64,000 nucleotides of DNA from Microcoleus vaginatus PCC 9802 (GCA_022701275.1 CP031740.1:6089001-6153000); one strand, 5' to 3'. Numbered from the stretch's first letter, positions 1 through 8,637 are shown. The notes: generated by a model not told the origin, from the sequence alone. Translations and numbers: made by a program.

Positions 1-2
1 CT

Positions 3-302
3 GCTGAGATTGGACGACGGAGAGTAATCGTACAAGACAACGGCCCAATACACCGATGCAAAGAAGTCCAAGAATTATGGCCGCGTTGGGAAAATCAAGG
101 TTTATATATCTTCTTTTTGCCCAAGTATTGTTCGGAAATGAACCCCATTGAATTGGAGTGGCAACACATTAAAAAAGATGAATTGGCAGGACAAATGTTT
201 GATGATGAGTTAGAACTCGCCTACGCCGTAATTCATGGAGTAGAAGTTAGAGGACAAAGGGGAAATTACACTACACAACGTCTTAAGTTTAACTCCAATT
301 AG
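3..302 (+). mobile_element. IS630-family transposase, C-terminal part (cut by window edge)
   Basis: The reading frame is open from the first bases and ends at a TAG at 300-302. It holds the second half of an IS630/Tc1-mariner DDE transposase: the middle Asp in VIVQDNGPIHRC, then FLPKYCSEMNPIELEW, the usual context of the last catalytic acidic residue. The catalytic core would need the upstream part, which lies outside the window. The element appears to end at about 353, where CCTACCTACTTA meets sequence of a different gene. Transposases of this family cut and paste DNA into TA dinucleotides, and a TA sits at the junction (352-353). Family assignment is confident; whether the full element is active cannot be seen. 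Confidence 0.85.
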
Positions 303-353
303 GTAACTTAATGTTTTGTTACATAGATAGGTTTTTTACCGCCTACCTACTTA
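303..353 (+). repeat. Right end of the IS630 element (terminal inverted repeat)
   Basis: Downstream of the transposase stop, the non-coding tail ends in CCTACCTACTTA at 342-353. Read on the other strand this is TAAGTAGGTAGG, identical for 12 bases to the left end of the small element at 17841. The frame of the neighbouring GAF/cyclase gene is recognisable right after it (YQLWGATAKVKHLE from 355). The other end of the IS is outside the window. Confidence 0.6.
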
Positions 354-354
354 C

Positions 355-1886
355 TATCAGCTATGGGGTGCGACTGCGAAAGTTAAGCATTTAGAAACGC
401 GATATGGTGAGTTATTAACGGGAACTCAATTGGGAAGTAAAGGTTCCCCAACAACTAGCACAACTGGCATCCGTTCAGGTTCTAACCTTGATATTGCCAC
501 AATAATGAAAGCTGCTCAAGCTATTTCCGGCGAAATATTGCTGGATAAGTTACTGTGTAGCTTGATGCAAATTCTCATCGAAAATGCAGGAGTTCAAAAA
601 GGCTACCTCATGTTACCCAGCGAGGGAAAGCTGCTCATTCAAGCTGAATGGGCGCTCAATTTTGACTGCTGTACTGTGTTGCAGTCTATGCCCATTGCTA
701 ACTGTCGGGTACTTTCCGAAGCCATTGTTAATTATGTCGCGAGGACTAAAGAAAGCGTCGTGTTAAATCATGCGACTCGCGAAGGCCAATTTACCAATGA
801 TGACTACATCAAAAGATATCAACCTAAATCTATATTATGCGTGCCACTGATTAACCAGGGAAAGCTCGTAAGTATTGTTTACTTAGAAAATGAGTTAACG
901 ACTGGGGTGTTTACCCCCGAACGGTTGGAAGTATTAAAGGTGTTATCTTCCCAAGCAGCCATCTCGATTGAAAATGCCAAGCTGTATACAGAAGTACGCG
1001 AAAATGAAAGCAGGCTGGCTCAACTCAACAAAGCTTACGAGCGCTTCGTCCCCCATCAATTCCTCCAGTTTCTAGAGAAATCAAGCATTATTGATGTGGA
1101 ATTAGGCGACAAGTGCAGTTAGAAATGTCGGTGCTATTTTCCGATATTCGCGACTTCACCACGCTTTCGGAAACTATGACGCCGGAGGATAATTTCAGAT
1201 TTATCAATTCCTATCTCAGTCGCATGGAACCCGTTATTAATGAAAATCACGGGTTTATTGATAAATATATTGGCGATGCAATTATGGCGCTGTTTAGCGG
1301 CGAAGCGGATCATGCGGTGAAAGCGGGAATTGCCATGCTCAATCGCCTAGTTGAATACAATCAACACCGCGCCAAGTCTGGCTATGCACCGATTCAGATT
1401 GGGATTGGAATTAATACGGGTTATTTGATGCTGGGAACGGTGGGCGGACCAAATCGCATGGACGGGACGGTAATCAGCGATGCGGTGAATTTAGCTTCTC
1501 GGGTGGAAAGTTTGACGAAAAATTATGGGGTGTCGTTATTAATCACCCAGGAAACTTACTCGCGTTTAGAAAATCCATCTCTGTACGCAATCCGCACCCT
1601 CGATACGGTAAAAGTCAAGGGAAAATCTGAATTAGTAACAGTTTATGAGGTGTTTGATGCTGATCCGCCTGAAATCAAAGCGGGCAAGTTAGCTACGCTG
1701 GAATTGTTTGCAGAAGCTAGGGCAAATTACTTGCAAGGGAAGTTTGCTGAAGCGGCTGGGCTGTTTTCCGAGTGTTGGGGTCATAATCAGGGCGATCGCG
1801 TCGCTAAAATTTATTGGGAACGCTGTCAGTCTGCATTGGTGAGTGGCAGCACAAAAATTAAAGATCGGCAACACAATTTAGATTAA
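355..1886 (+). pseudogene. GAF domain + adenylate/guanylate cyclase tail of a large signalling protein, truncated by IS630 and frameshifted
   Basis: The frame starting at 355 (YQLWGATAKVKHLETRY) resembles the segment before the GAF domain in large cyanobacterial kinase-AAA-GAF proteins. A GAF domain covers about 480-990. The frame closes at 1122, and a class III nucleotide cyclase continues in another frame from about 1110 to 1886. Joining them through one missing base near 1110-1112 restores the expected GDQVQLEMSVLFSDIRDFT. The cyclase keeps both metal-binding Asp regions (LFSDIRDFT, DKYIGDAIMA) and NLASRVESL, and ends in a TPR-like tail. The N-terminal kinase and ATPase part is missing at the IS junction. 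A TTG at 430 and an ATG at 1113 could start separate short proteins, so residual function of either half cannot be excluded. I read the locus as a decayed gene. Confidence 0.7.
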
Positions 1887-2225
1887 TTGGAACAGTCCCA
1901 AACTCGATCGCTACATTGTTGGAGGGGGAGATCATTTTCATTTTTCTGACTTGGCGGTCAATAATACTTTGCCGCAAGTCACATTCCTTGACCATGCACA
2001 GGGGAATCGCCCCACCGCGATATTGCTGAGCAGAATTGTCTACCGCTGTTATTGAGTCAGGGAATTGACGGATTTCACGAGTGGTATTGGGGCGACGGTT
2101 GGGTGCAGTCTCGGTTGCAGGGAGTGTCGCTGCTAGCGCTTTCTTTGGAGCAAACCGCTAGTTTGTTGCGACTCCGGGAGTTGGTGGCGCGGAAGGGGAA
2201 AAACCCAAACTGATGTGAAGGCCGA
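1887..2225 (+). pseudogene. Decayed coding remnant, family not recognised
   Basis: Non-contiguous coding-like stretches are seen on the plus strand: one beginning LDRYIVGGGDHFHFSD after 1898, and another with HEWYWGDGWVQSRLQG then SLEQTASLLRLRELVA, ending at a stop near 2213. Stops and a frame change separate them. The last part resembles a second scrap at 3325-3416 on the other side of alkB. I do not recognise the parent family. Confidence 0.35.
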
Positions 2226-2451
2226 TCGCTTCATTGAGGACTAGAATTAGGTCAAGATCGATCAAAGCAGCGATCGCGGGCAAGGAAGGCAAAAGCAAGA
2301 GTAACCGAATTTTTCTGGCATTATCTAAACTTATGTCCCTGTGTAAAAACATACCGGAACATATTCTAGATTTTTCGCCCAATTCGGTATGCAACATTAG
2401 CTGTAAGTTTGGGAAAAGTAATTATCCTTGTCTTGTTAAAATGCTAAAATT

Positions 2452-2477
2452 AGCTTTACATGATTAATGGTAAAGCT
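2452..2477 (+). repeat. Short hairpin upstream of alkB
   Basis: AGCTTTAC at 2452-2459 pairs perfectly with GTAAAGCT at 2470-2477 across a 10-base loop, about 70 bases before the alkB start. It has no T-run. It could be an operator-like site or the end of a small repeat; no function is shown. Confidence 0.3.
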
Positions 2478-2544
2478 GGGCAGTGCTTGTGTCAACAACT
2501 GTATATTTATAAATTTCAGTAAAACGTAATCAGCGAGCAGATTT

Positions 2545-3177
2545 ATGTATACTCAACTTTCATTATGGGAAGAGCCAAAAGCAGAAAGCCAGAAGCATGG
2601 TCAGCAATTATCTCTGCCAGATGCCGAAGTAATCATGTACCGCGACTTCTTCAATAACAATGAGAGCAACGAGATATTTGCGGAATTGTACGGCACTATT
2701 AATTGGAAGCAAGAGGTGACTCTGCTTTTTGGCAAGCAAGTCGCTATACCGCGACTTACCGCATGGTACGGAGATGCAGGTAAATCTTACACTTACTCCA
2801 ACATAAAAATGGAGCCTAATCTATGGACACCTACACTCATAACAATCAAATCTAAAATAGAAGCAATAGCAGGTACAGTTTTTAACAGCGTGTTGCTTAA
2901 TCTATATCGCGACGGCAAAGATAGTGTAGCTTGGCACAGTGATGATGAATCAGAACTTGGTGAAAACCCAGCGATCGGTTCTGTAAGTTTTGGGGCTACT
3001 CGTCGTTTTATGCTCAGGCACAAATACCAAAAAGAAATGAAATTAGAAATTCAATTAACTCCTGGAAGCTTCCTGCTGATGAAAGGACAAACCCAGCATT
3101 TTTGGCAACACCAAATCCCGAAAGCAGCCAAAGTTACTGAACCAAGAATCAACCTTACTTTCAGGAAAGTAAGCTAA
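2545..3177 (+). CDS. alkB: AlkB-family alpha-ketoglutarate-dependent DNA/RNA dealkylase
   Basis: A 210-residue Fe(II)/2-oxoglutarate dioxygenase that reverses alkylation damage (1-methyladenine, 3-methylcytosine) by oxidative demethylation in the cytoplasm. The iron triad is visible: H131 and D133 in WHSDDE and a distal His (about 189) in WQHQIP. PRINLTFRK near the C-terminus carries the Arg residues that bind 2-oxoglutarate. The LTPGSFLLMKG and RINLTFRK motifs are closer to the ALKBH2/ALKBH3 type than to E. coli AlkB, as is common for cyanobacterial copies. The length is normal. It stands alone; both flanks are non-coding and carry two diverged gene-tail scraps, which suggests the gene was inserted or its surroundings rearranged. 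Confidence 0.9.
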   Translation: MYTQLSLWEEPKAESQKHGQQLSLPDAEVIMYRDFFNNNESNEIFAELYGTINWKQEVTLLFGKQVAIPRLTAWYGDAGKSYTYSNIKMEPNLWTPTLITIKSKIEAIAGTVFNSVLLNLYRDGKDSVAWHSDDESELGENPAIGSVSFGATRRFMLRHKYQKEMKLEIQLTPGSFLLMKGQTQHFWQHQIPKAAKVTEPRINLTFRKVS

Positions 3178-3324
3178 ATTAATTAATGATAATTGGTAAT
3201 TTGCATATGCGTTTATCTGCCTTTACTTGGGGTTTTAATAAAAAATATTGCAACTTTTGTTAACAGTAAAAGTAGCGATTTTAGCACAGCAATAAAAGTA
3301 CCGCCGAATTAGCGATCGCACGGG

Positions 3325-3416
3325 AGTGCCGCTGCTAAGGCTGAATTTGGGTCAAACGGCTAGTTTGTTGCGGCTGCGCGGGTTTTTGGCGGGTCAGCAG
3401 AAAGGCTCAGACTGAT
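3325..3416 (+). pseudogene. Second diverged copy of the gene-tail remnant
   Basis: The frame GVPLLRLNLGQTASLLRLRG followed by a TGA near 3414 matches the tail at about 2128-2213 (GVSLLALSLEQTASLLRLRE). In both copies the stop is followed by TGTGAAG and a GATCGC-containing stretch. Only the last 30 or so codons are visible. It lies in the otherwise gene-free 3178-3800 stretch, whose 3440-3800 part is AT-rich and probably contains the promoter of the next gene. Confidence 0.4.
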
Positions 3417-3800
3417 GTGAAGCGCGATCGCACTTATTGTCTCTCAAAGTCTCCTTCTTCACGTTTACCGATTTGGCCTGTTAAGGTGTAGTGCATCGCC
3501 TTAAGTTTTACCTCATCTTTACGCCCTAACTCTTTCAATTTCCTTAACTAACTCGAAGCTAAATTTGCTCAAACTATTGACCTAATTTTGGCAACATATA
3601 TATTAATAATTCGTAAATAGCTAGGTCGGGAGGAATACCAATCTCGACAATAATAATTATATCTGAAGATAGACGAATCCTAAATTAAACACAGCTAGGC
3701 TATATAACTAGCATCAAAGAAAATACTTAAAAATTGCTTATAATAAATTGATTAATATAAGGAATTTTTAAGTAGAGCTTAAGATAAAAAAAGGAAACTT

Positions 3801-4694
3801 ATGGTATTGAGTATTATTGTTCACGGTGGAGCAAAAACCATCTCCGAAGAGAAGGTTGCAGCAAACAATGCAGGCTGTACCGCAGCAGCAGAAGCTGGTT
3901 GGGAAGTGCTGGCAAGGGGGGGTACAGCAGCAGAAGCTGTTGAGGCCGCTATCCGGGTTCTGGAAGCTGACCAGACATTTAACGCAGGCTTTGGATCAGT
4001 TCTCAACAACCAGGGAGAGGTAGAGCTAGACGCAGCAATAATGGAAGGCGGTTCATTAGCTTGGGGAGCGCTCGCCAATGTTCAAGGCGTGCGCCATCCC
4101 ATCTCGGTGGCGCGAAAGATTATGGATAAAAAACCCATGTTCTTAGTAGCGGATCACGCAGAACATTTTGCAGCAGAAAATGGAGCCGAGATGTCTGCAA
4201 AAGAAGACTTAATCGCGGATGAGCAACAGGAAGAGTGGGAGGAGGAAAAAGAAGTTCTTGACCGCCCCAATACGGTTGGTTGTGTAGCTTTGGATAGTAG
4301 TGGCACCTTAGTTGCCGGTACCTCAACAGGCGGCACTATGAATAAGCCCGCCGGTCGCGTCGGCGACAGCGCCATTATCGGCTCAGGCTTGTTTGCTGAA
4401 AATAAACGCGGCGGTTGCTCGACCACAGGCGATGGCGAGTCGATTATGCCAGTAGTTCTGGCTAAAACGGCGATCGACATTCTAGCGTCCGGCAAGCACC
4501 CAGATGAAGCAGCGCAGATCGCAATTGAGACTCTGGCATCTAAGGTGGCAGGAGAAGCTGGGTGCATCCTCATAGACCCTCAAGGGCGGGTTGGCTGGGC
4601 GCATAACTCAACCGACATGGCTTGTGCTTATAGAACCGAAGAAATGGACAAGGTGGCTGTGTTCACTAAGAAAAAACAACTCGTCCATCATTGA
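3801..4694 (+). CDS. Isoaspartyl peptidase / L-asparaginase (plant-type, Ntn hydrolase)
   Basis: A 297-residue N-terminal-nucleophile hydrolase. The precursor is cut autocatalytically before Thr158 in RPNTVGCVALD, freeing the nucleophile; the beta chain keeps AGTSTGGTMNKPAGRVGDS and the conserved GSGLFA and STTGDGE motifs. The family hydrolyses beta-aspartyl dipeptides and asparagine. In cyanobacteria it finishes cyanophycin breakdown (beta-Asp-Arg to Asp + Arg) and clears isoaspartyl peptides. A purine-rich AAAAAAGGAAACTT precedes the ATG as ribosome binding site. An ATP-grasp ligase follows on the same strand about 200 bases later. No cyanophycinase or cyanophycin synthetase is visible here, so the exact substrate is open. 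Confidence 0.9.
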   Translation: MVLSIIVHGGAKTISEEKVAANNAGCTAAAEAGWEVLARGGTAAEAVEAAIRVLEADQTFNAGFGSVLNNQGEVELDAAIMEGGSLAWGALANVQGVRHPISVARKIMDKKPMFLVADHAEHFAAENGAEMSAKEDLIADEQQEEWEEEKEVLDRPNTVGCVALDSSGTLVAGTSTGGTMNKPAGRVGDSAIIGSGLFAENKRGGCSTTGDGESIMPVVLAKTAIDILASGKHPDEAAQIAIETLASKVAGEAGCILIDPQGRVGWAHNSTDMACAYRTEEMDKVAVFTKKKQLVHH

Positions 4695-4710
4695 AATTAT
4701 TGAGGCTGCA

Positions 4711-4732
4711 TTCTCTCTAGTTGGAGAGAGTG
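4711..4732 (+). terminator. Possible weak hairpin after the isoaspartyl peptidase gene
   Basis: A short CTCTC/GAGAG stem with a small loop follows the stop codon by about 20 bases. There is no T-run behind it, so a role as intrinsic terminator is doubtful. Confidence 0.25.
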
Positions 4733-4767
4733 ACTATTCCGCAACTAATATCTTGTTTCCTAGGTAT

Positions 4768-4851
4768 TAAGTAGCTGGACATCAATAAACACTTTTTTAA
4801 TTTGTAGGGCGGGCAGTGCCCACCCTACTTTTAATTATGTCGAGCTACTTA
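4768..4851. mobile_element. MITE-like element with 15-base terminal inverted repeats
   Basis: TAAGTAGCTGGACAT at 4768-4782 matches, with one mismatch, the reverse complement of ATGTCGAGCTACTTA at 4837-4851. The element is 84 bases, codes for nothing and has TA at both extreme ends, as expected for elements moved by an IS630/Tc1-type transposase. Its centre (about 4804-4828) is a further imperfect palindrome, GTAGGGCGGGC facing GCCCACCCTAC. It sits 45 bases before the start of the ATP-grasp gene, within its likely promoter or leader. Confidence 0.65.
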
Positions 4852-4896
4852 GTGGCCGGGAAAACAGTTCAATTCAAACTAGACTTGGAGGTTTCT

Positions 4897-6171
4897 ATGA
4901 ACTCAACATACGACTTTCCTTACTTTCAGGGTAATTCTCTTTCCGATTTGTTTGCTCCCGACATCACAGATGCACGTTATGCGTTCATCCTAAATTATCC
5001 TGCAACTGCGAGTTGGGCTGCTTACCCCAACAGGGAAAAATACTTTATTCAAGACGGCAGCAGTGAAGCCACCAAAACTTCTTTCGACAAGATTGGCCAG
5101 AAGGAACCTTGGAAAAATCTGGCTGTGTTAGGCGATGCCATCCCAGGGATTGTGATTAATTCGCCGCCGAAGTCGCTGATGGACTATTGGCGGGAGCATT
5201 TTGGCTTCAGCTACAGCAGTATGGAGATGATAGACTGCTCAACTTATCTCGAAGATCTCAGCGTAAGCGATCGCTTTGACAAACTCCTCACTCTCTTTCC
5301 CTTCGACAATCTCAAACCCGAAAAACACGCCGTCCATCCTGACATCCACTACCACTTGCTCAGCAAAGCAACGCTAGCCGAATTAGGCGTGCAATGTCCG
5401 AAATACCAAACCTACAATCTGCACGAAGTCAATCTCGAAAGCATTCAGTTACCCGAGAAATTCCCCTACTTAATTAAAGCATCCCACGGACTTTCTGGAG
5501 AAGGCACTTATATTATCAAAAGCGCCAGCGATCTCAACTACTGCTTGCAGGAAGTGAGGAAATATCTTGATATTAAGTTGCTGGATACGATTATTGTCTC
5601 GGAATTCGTCAAGAATGAAGTGCAGAACTATTGCGTGCAGTTCTATGTAAGCAAAACGGGAAATATCACGCTTATCGGCACTACCAGCCAACTTGTAACC
5701 CCAGAGGGCAGCTATTTAGGGGGACTAATTCACTACCGCGAAACCGACATGAGTAGGTTTTTTGAGATGATTGCCGCTATTGGTAAATATGCTCACCAAC
5801 AGGGTTATTTCGGTGTTATTGGTTTCGACGTGCTAGAAGACTCTGAGGGACAGTTGTATGCCATCGATGCCAATTTCCGAGTTAATGGCTCGACTCCGCT
5901 TTGCTTACAGCGCCATACCCTACTGGGGCGGGGAAAGGAGGTGGCTAAATATTCCAGTGACTGCCGAATGGACGGGACTTTAGAATCGATTCTTGTCACC
6001 CTGAAACCCGAACTCGAGCGCAAGGACTTGATAATCTTGTCAGCTTTAGAGAAGGTTAAATACGGAAAAATCTACACGGAAATTTACGGGATAGTTGCGG
6101 GTGAGGATATGAATGACATGCAGCACATTGAGGAGAATTTGCACAGTAAGGGATTGCACCAATTGGGTTAA
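4897..6171 (+). CDS. ATP-grasp domain ligase
   Basis: A 424-residue cytoplasmic protein with an ATP-grasp fold in its C-terminal two thirds: the phosphate/adenine-binding segment PYLIKASHGLSGEGTY, then IIVSEFV, and the metal-binding GFDVLEDSEGQLYAIDANFRVNGST with the acidic and Asn residues expected for Mg-ATP. The N-terminal 190 residues are a preATP-grasp region. Such enzymes join a carboxylate to an amine through an acyl-phosphate; some relatives (Pgm1 or amino-acid ligase type) make peptides, but the substrate cannot be read here. The frame is open further upstream, but the ATG at 4897 has a strong TTGGAGG site 7 bases before it, and the upstream part lies inside a MITE, so I use this start. 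Its neighbour, an isoaspartyl peptidase, suggests peptide metabolism. Confidence 0.75.
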   Translation: MNSTYDFPYFQGNSLSDLFAPDITDARYAFILNYPATASWAAYPNREKYFIQDGSSEATKTSFDKIGQKEPWKNLAVLGDAIPGIVINSPPKSLMDYWREHFGFSYSSMEMIDCSTYLEDLSVSDRFDKLLTLFPFDNLKPEKHAVHPDIHYHLLSKATLAELGVQCPKYQTYNLHEVNLESIQLPEKFPYLIKASHGLSGEGTYIIKSASDLNYCLQEVRKYLDIKLLDTIIVSEFVKNEVQNYCVQFYVSKTGNITLIGTTSQLVTPEGSYLGGLIHYRETDMSRFFEMIAAIGKYAHQQGYFGVIGFDVLEDSEGQLYAIDANFRVNGSTPLCLQRHTLLGRGKEVAKYSSDCRMDGTLESILVTLKPELERKDLIILSALEKVKYGKIYTEIYGIVAGEDMNDMQHIEENLHSKGLHQLG

Positions 6172-6211
6172 TTCTACTCTACCCATTGCAGCGGTTATGG
6201 GGTTTTCCCGC

Positions 6212-6640
6212 TCATCTCGCCCGCACCACCAACACCGAACAAGGAGCCTCAGCGACAACCTCAGCACTCACCGAGCCCTCCAAAATTCGCTTTAAACCAG
6301 TCAAACCCCGGCAGCCGATCGCAATTAAATCCGCCTTATAAATATTAGCCAAACGCAAAATTTCCTCTGCGGGCTGTCCGGAAACAATTTCTAAATCGCT
6401 CTGGCAAGGCAACTTTTCCTGATAAGATTGCAGTAACTTCTCCACCTCTCGGTAAGCAATCTCATCTCCCTGAGCGTGAGGTCGATCGACAACCGCGTCA
6501 AAATCCGACGTACCAGAACTCACAACATGAACTAGAATCACCTTTGCCGTCGGTTCTAGCTGAAATTGTCCTACAACTTGCAAAACTCGTTCTGCAAGCT
6601 CTGAATTGTCGATCGCTACCAAAACAGTATTCAATACCAT
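6212..6640 (-). CDS. Universal stress protein, UspA family
   Basis: A 142-residue single-domain Usp. It opens with the usual NTVLVAIDNSE strand and ends with the ATP-binding signature G-x2-G-x9-G-S (GCRGLTGLKRILEGSVS) followed by APCSVLVVR, so it is probably an ATP-binding type of Usp. These small cytoplasmic proteins are induced by starvation and other stress and usually act as dimers. The gene converges with the ATP-grasp gene (stops 40 bases apart). Confidence 0.9.
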   Translation of the reverse strand: MVLNTVLVAIDNSELAERVLQVVGQFQLEPTAKVILVHVVSSGTSDFDAVVDRPHAQGDEIAYREVEKLLQSYQEKLPCQSDLEIVSGQPAEEILRLANIYKADLIAIGCRGLTGLKRILEGSVSAEVVAEAPCSVLVVRAR

Positions 6641-6715
6641 GCACCTTTAAATTTTTCGTTGATTGTCGCCTACTGTCCACAATTTAGCCCTTCCCACCAA
6701 CATCCTTATTTCCTA

Positions 6716-6786
6716 CCCAGAAACCCGGTTTCTTAACATAATTGCGTCATTTAAGCAAGATACTTGAAGAAACCCGGTTTCTTAAG
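6716..6786. repeat. Two copies of a palindromic AGAAACCCGGTTTCTT repeat
   Basis: The 16-base palindrome AGAAACCCGGTTTCTT occurs at about 6719 and again at about 6770. Similar paired copies lie near 23259, 33118, 38196 and 60350. It is a dispersed repeat of unknown role. Confidence 0.6.
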
Positions 6787-6797
6787 CCCGGAGTTGG

Positions 6798-6921
6798 TAA
6801 GTAGATAGGTGCAAATAAACTTTGCCACTTGTCACATAATGTAAAGCTACGATAATCACCAGCGAAGTGCTTCGTTTCACTGGCTTTTGACTAATTATGT
6901 ATTTTGCCGATCATCTACTTA
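6798..6921. mobile_element. MITE with IS630-like TAAGTAGAT ends
   Basis: TAAGTAGAT at 6798-6806 is the exact reverse complement of ATCTACTTA at 6913-6921. The 124-base interval has no gene. Its first 26 bases (TAAGTAGATAGGTGCAAATA then AACTTT) are nearly the same as the left end of the element at 17841. Both ends contain a terminal TA, the target of IS630-type transposases. It lies just after the hisD stop. Confidence 0.65.
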
Positions 6922-6931
6922 AATCTACCAT

Positions 6932-8245
6932 CTAAAACTCACCCTTTCCCTCATTTTCAGTCCGCAGTCGCACCGAATCAGCGTGAGAAGGAAGCCCCTC
7001 TGCTTCCGCCAAAACATTAATCGCCCTACTCACCTTCTTAAGTGCTGCAGGCGAATATTGAATCAAACTCGAATGCTTCATAAAAGTTTCGACACCCAGC
7101 GGCGACGCATAGCGCGGAGCCCCAGAAGTCGGCAAAGTGTGATTCGGGCCAGCCAAATAATCACCCACAGCTTCCGGCGTCGAGCAGCCCAAGAAAATCG
7201 CCCCAGCGTGGCGAATTTGGTCGAGCAAAGCCCAAGGATCTGCAACTTGCAATTCCAAGTGTTCCGGGGCAAACTCGTTAGAGAGTTCCGCCGCCGCTTT
7301 GAGCGAGTCAACTACCACGACTAAACCATAGTTGGCGATCGCCTTTTCTGTTAAAGTTCGGCGCGGGTGATTTGCCAACTGTCTGTCCACCTCAGCCACC
7401 ACCTTCCTAGCCAGCACCGAATCCGCCGTCAGCAAAATTGCCGACGCCATCGAATCGTGCTCAGCTTGAGCCAACATATCCGCAGCCACGTGCACGGGAT
7501 TCGCCGAACCATCCGCAATAATCAACACTTCCGACGGGCCAGCCAGAGAATCGATCCCCACAGTCCCGTAAACCAGTTTTTTAGCCAGAGTGACGTAAAT
7601 ATTCCCCGGCCCAGTAACTAAATCCACCTTCGGAATAGTTTCCGTACCGTAGGCCAAAGCCGCGATCGCCTGCGCCCCGCCTACTCGATAAATCTCATCA
7701 ACTCCCGCTTCCTGAGCCGCTACCAGCACCGCAGGATTCATTTTCTTCTCCTGTCCGGGGGGAGTACACATCACCAGTCTCGGCACCTTGGCGACCTTCG
7801 CAGGAACCGCATTCATAATCACCGAGCTTGGATAGGAGGCCTGACCGCCAGGAATGTAGATTCCCGCTCGATCGACCGGCGTGTAGCGCTTGCCCAAAAC
7901 AATCTCGTCATCGCCAAACTGCACCCAAGACTTGGGTACGCGCTGTCGGTGAAACGCCTCTACTTGTTTGCAAGCCAGCCGGATGGCATTTAATAATTCT
8001 TTCGACACCTGCTGGTAAGCAGCATCCAGTTCGGCGCCGCTGACCCGTAAATCTTCCACATTTAGGGTCATGCGGTCAAATTCAGCAGTGTAGTGCAGCA
8101 CAGCCTGATCGCCTCTGCGCCTTACAGCTTGCAACACCTCGCGCACGGTGGCTTCTTTGTGAACGACAAGTTCGTCATGGGTGCGATCGCAGATCCGTCG
8201 CAGTTCAGCTTGTGCCTCAACCCACTGAGTAATGATTCGCAGCAT
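6932..8245 (-). CDS. hisD: Histidinol dehydrogenase
   Basis: A 437-residue enzyme of normal length. It catalyses the last two steps of histidine synthesis: L-histidinol to L-histidinaldehyde to L-histidine with two NAD+, using Zn2+. The family signature is present from IDSLAGPSEVLIIADGSANP through AQAEHDSMASAILLT, which includes the zinc-binding His. NEFAPEHLELQV carries the catalytic Glu-His pair, and TLPTSGAPRYASPLGVETF follows. It is a single gene here, divergent from rpsT. Confidence 0.95.
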   Translation of the reverse strand: MLRIITQWVEAQAELRRICDRTHDELVVHKEATVREVLQAVRRRGDQAVLHYTAEFDRMTLNVEDLRVSGAELDAAYQQVSKELLNAIRLACKQVEAFHRQRVPKSWVQFGDDEIVLGKRYTPVDRAGIYIPGGQASYPSSVIMNAVPAKVAKVPRLVMCTPPGQEKKMNPAVLVAAQEAGVDEIYRVGGAQAIAALAYGTETIPKVDLVTGPGNIYVTLAKKLVYGTVGIDSLAGPSEVLIIADGSANPVHVAADMLAQAEHDSMASAILLTADSVLARKVVAEVDRQLANHPRRTLTEKAIANYGLVVVVDSLKAAAELSNEFAPEHLELQVADPWALLDQIRHAGAIFLGCSTPEAVGDYLAGPNHTLPTSGAPRYASPLGVETFMKHSSLIQYSPAALKKVSRAINVLAEAEGLPSHADSVRLRTENEGKGEF

Positions 8246-8347
8246 GGAGATTAGGAATGCCGTCTATAACTTCACTAACATTTGCTTGACAATTGGGGAT
8301 TTTTGTGGCGTTCTCCTAGAGAAGTAAGCCACCACCAGTCCACAAGC

Positions 8348-8440
8348 TTAAACCGCGAGTTTCGCGGCATTTTCCAAGGCTTCAGTGCAGCGTTTAAATC
8401 TCTGTCGAGGATTTTGCAACACTGAGGACAAGTCACAACC
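8348..8440 (-). pseudogene. Remnant of an IS200/IS605-type TnpB C-terminus
   Basis: On the minus strand one frame reads VTCPQCCKILDRDLNAALK, the zinc-finger/RuvC end typical of TnpB (CPxC...LDRDLNAA). A second frame then supplies LENAAKLAV and a stop at 8348-8350, the normal continuation in cyanobacterial TnpB tails. So the fragment is both truncated and frameshifted. No TnpA or other IS part is visible beside it. The rest of 8246-9131 holds heptamer repeats, a plus-strand coding-like scrap around 8814-8917 (TLTRDGGNTARRLCNTRVIP) that I could not identify, and the rpsT leader. Confidence 0.6.
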
Positions 8441-8574
8441 TTCTCTAGGAATTGCCCGCCAGAGAACCAGGTGCGGAGGAAGAGGGTTGGAACGCAGAGG
8501 GGGAGAGTGTCCGACCCCGATAATATCCGAGAGGGAGAGTGTTCGAGGGGGAGAATTTTGATTCTGCCTTCTAC

Positions 8575-8637
8575 CTTCTACCTTCTGATCCGGCTGTCTT
8601 CTACCTTCTACCTTCTGCTTTTTACCTTCTACCTTCG
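8575..8637. repeat. Heptanucleotide tandem repeat, CCTTCTA type
   Basis: Repeated CCTTCTA units (GAAGGTA/GAAGGCA on the other strand), interrupted once by GATCCGGCTGT. The period is 7 bases, as in the other tandem repeats of this window. Confidence 0.7.

Noticed and set aside
4816..4896. Upstream start for the ATP-grasp protein
   Set aside because: The extra 27 codons lie partly inside a MITE and lack a ribosome site, while ATG 4897 has a strong one.
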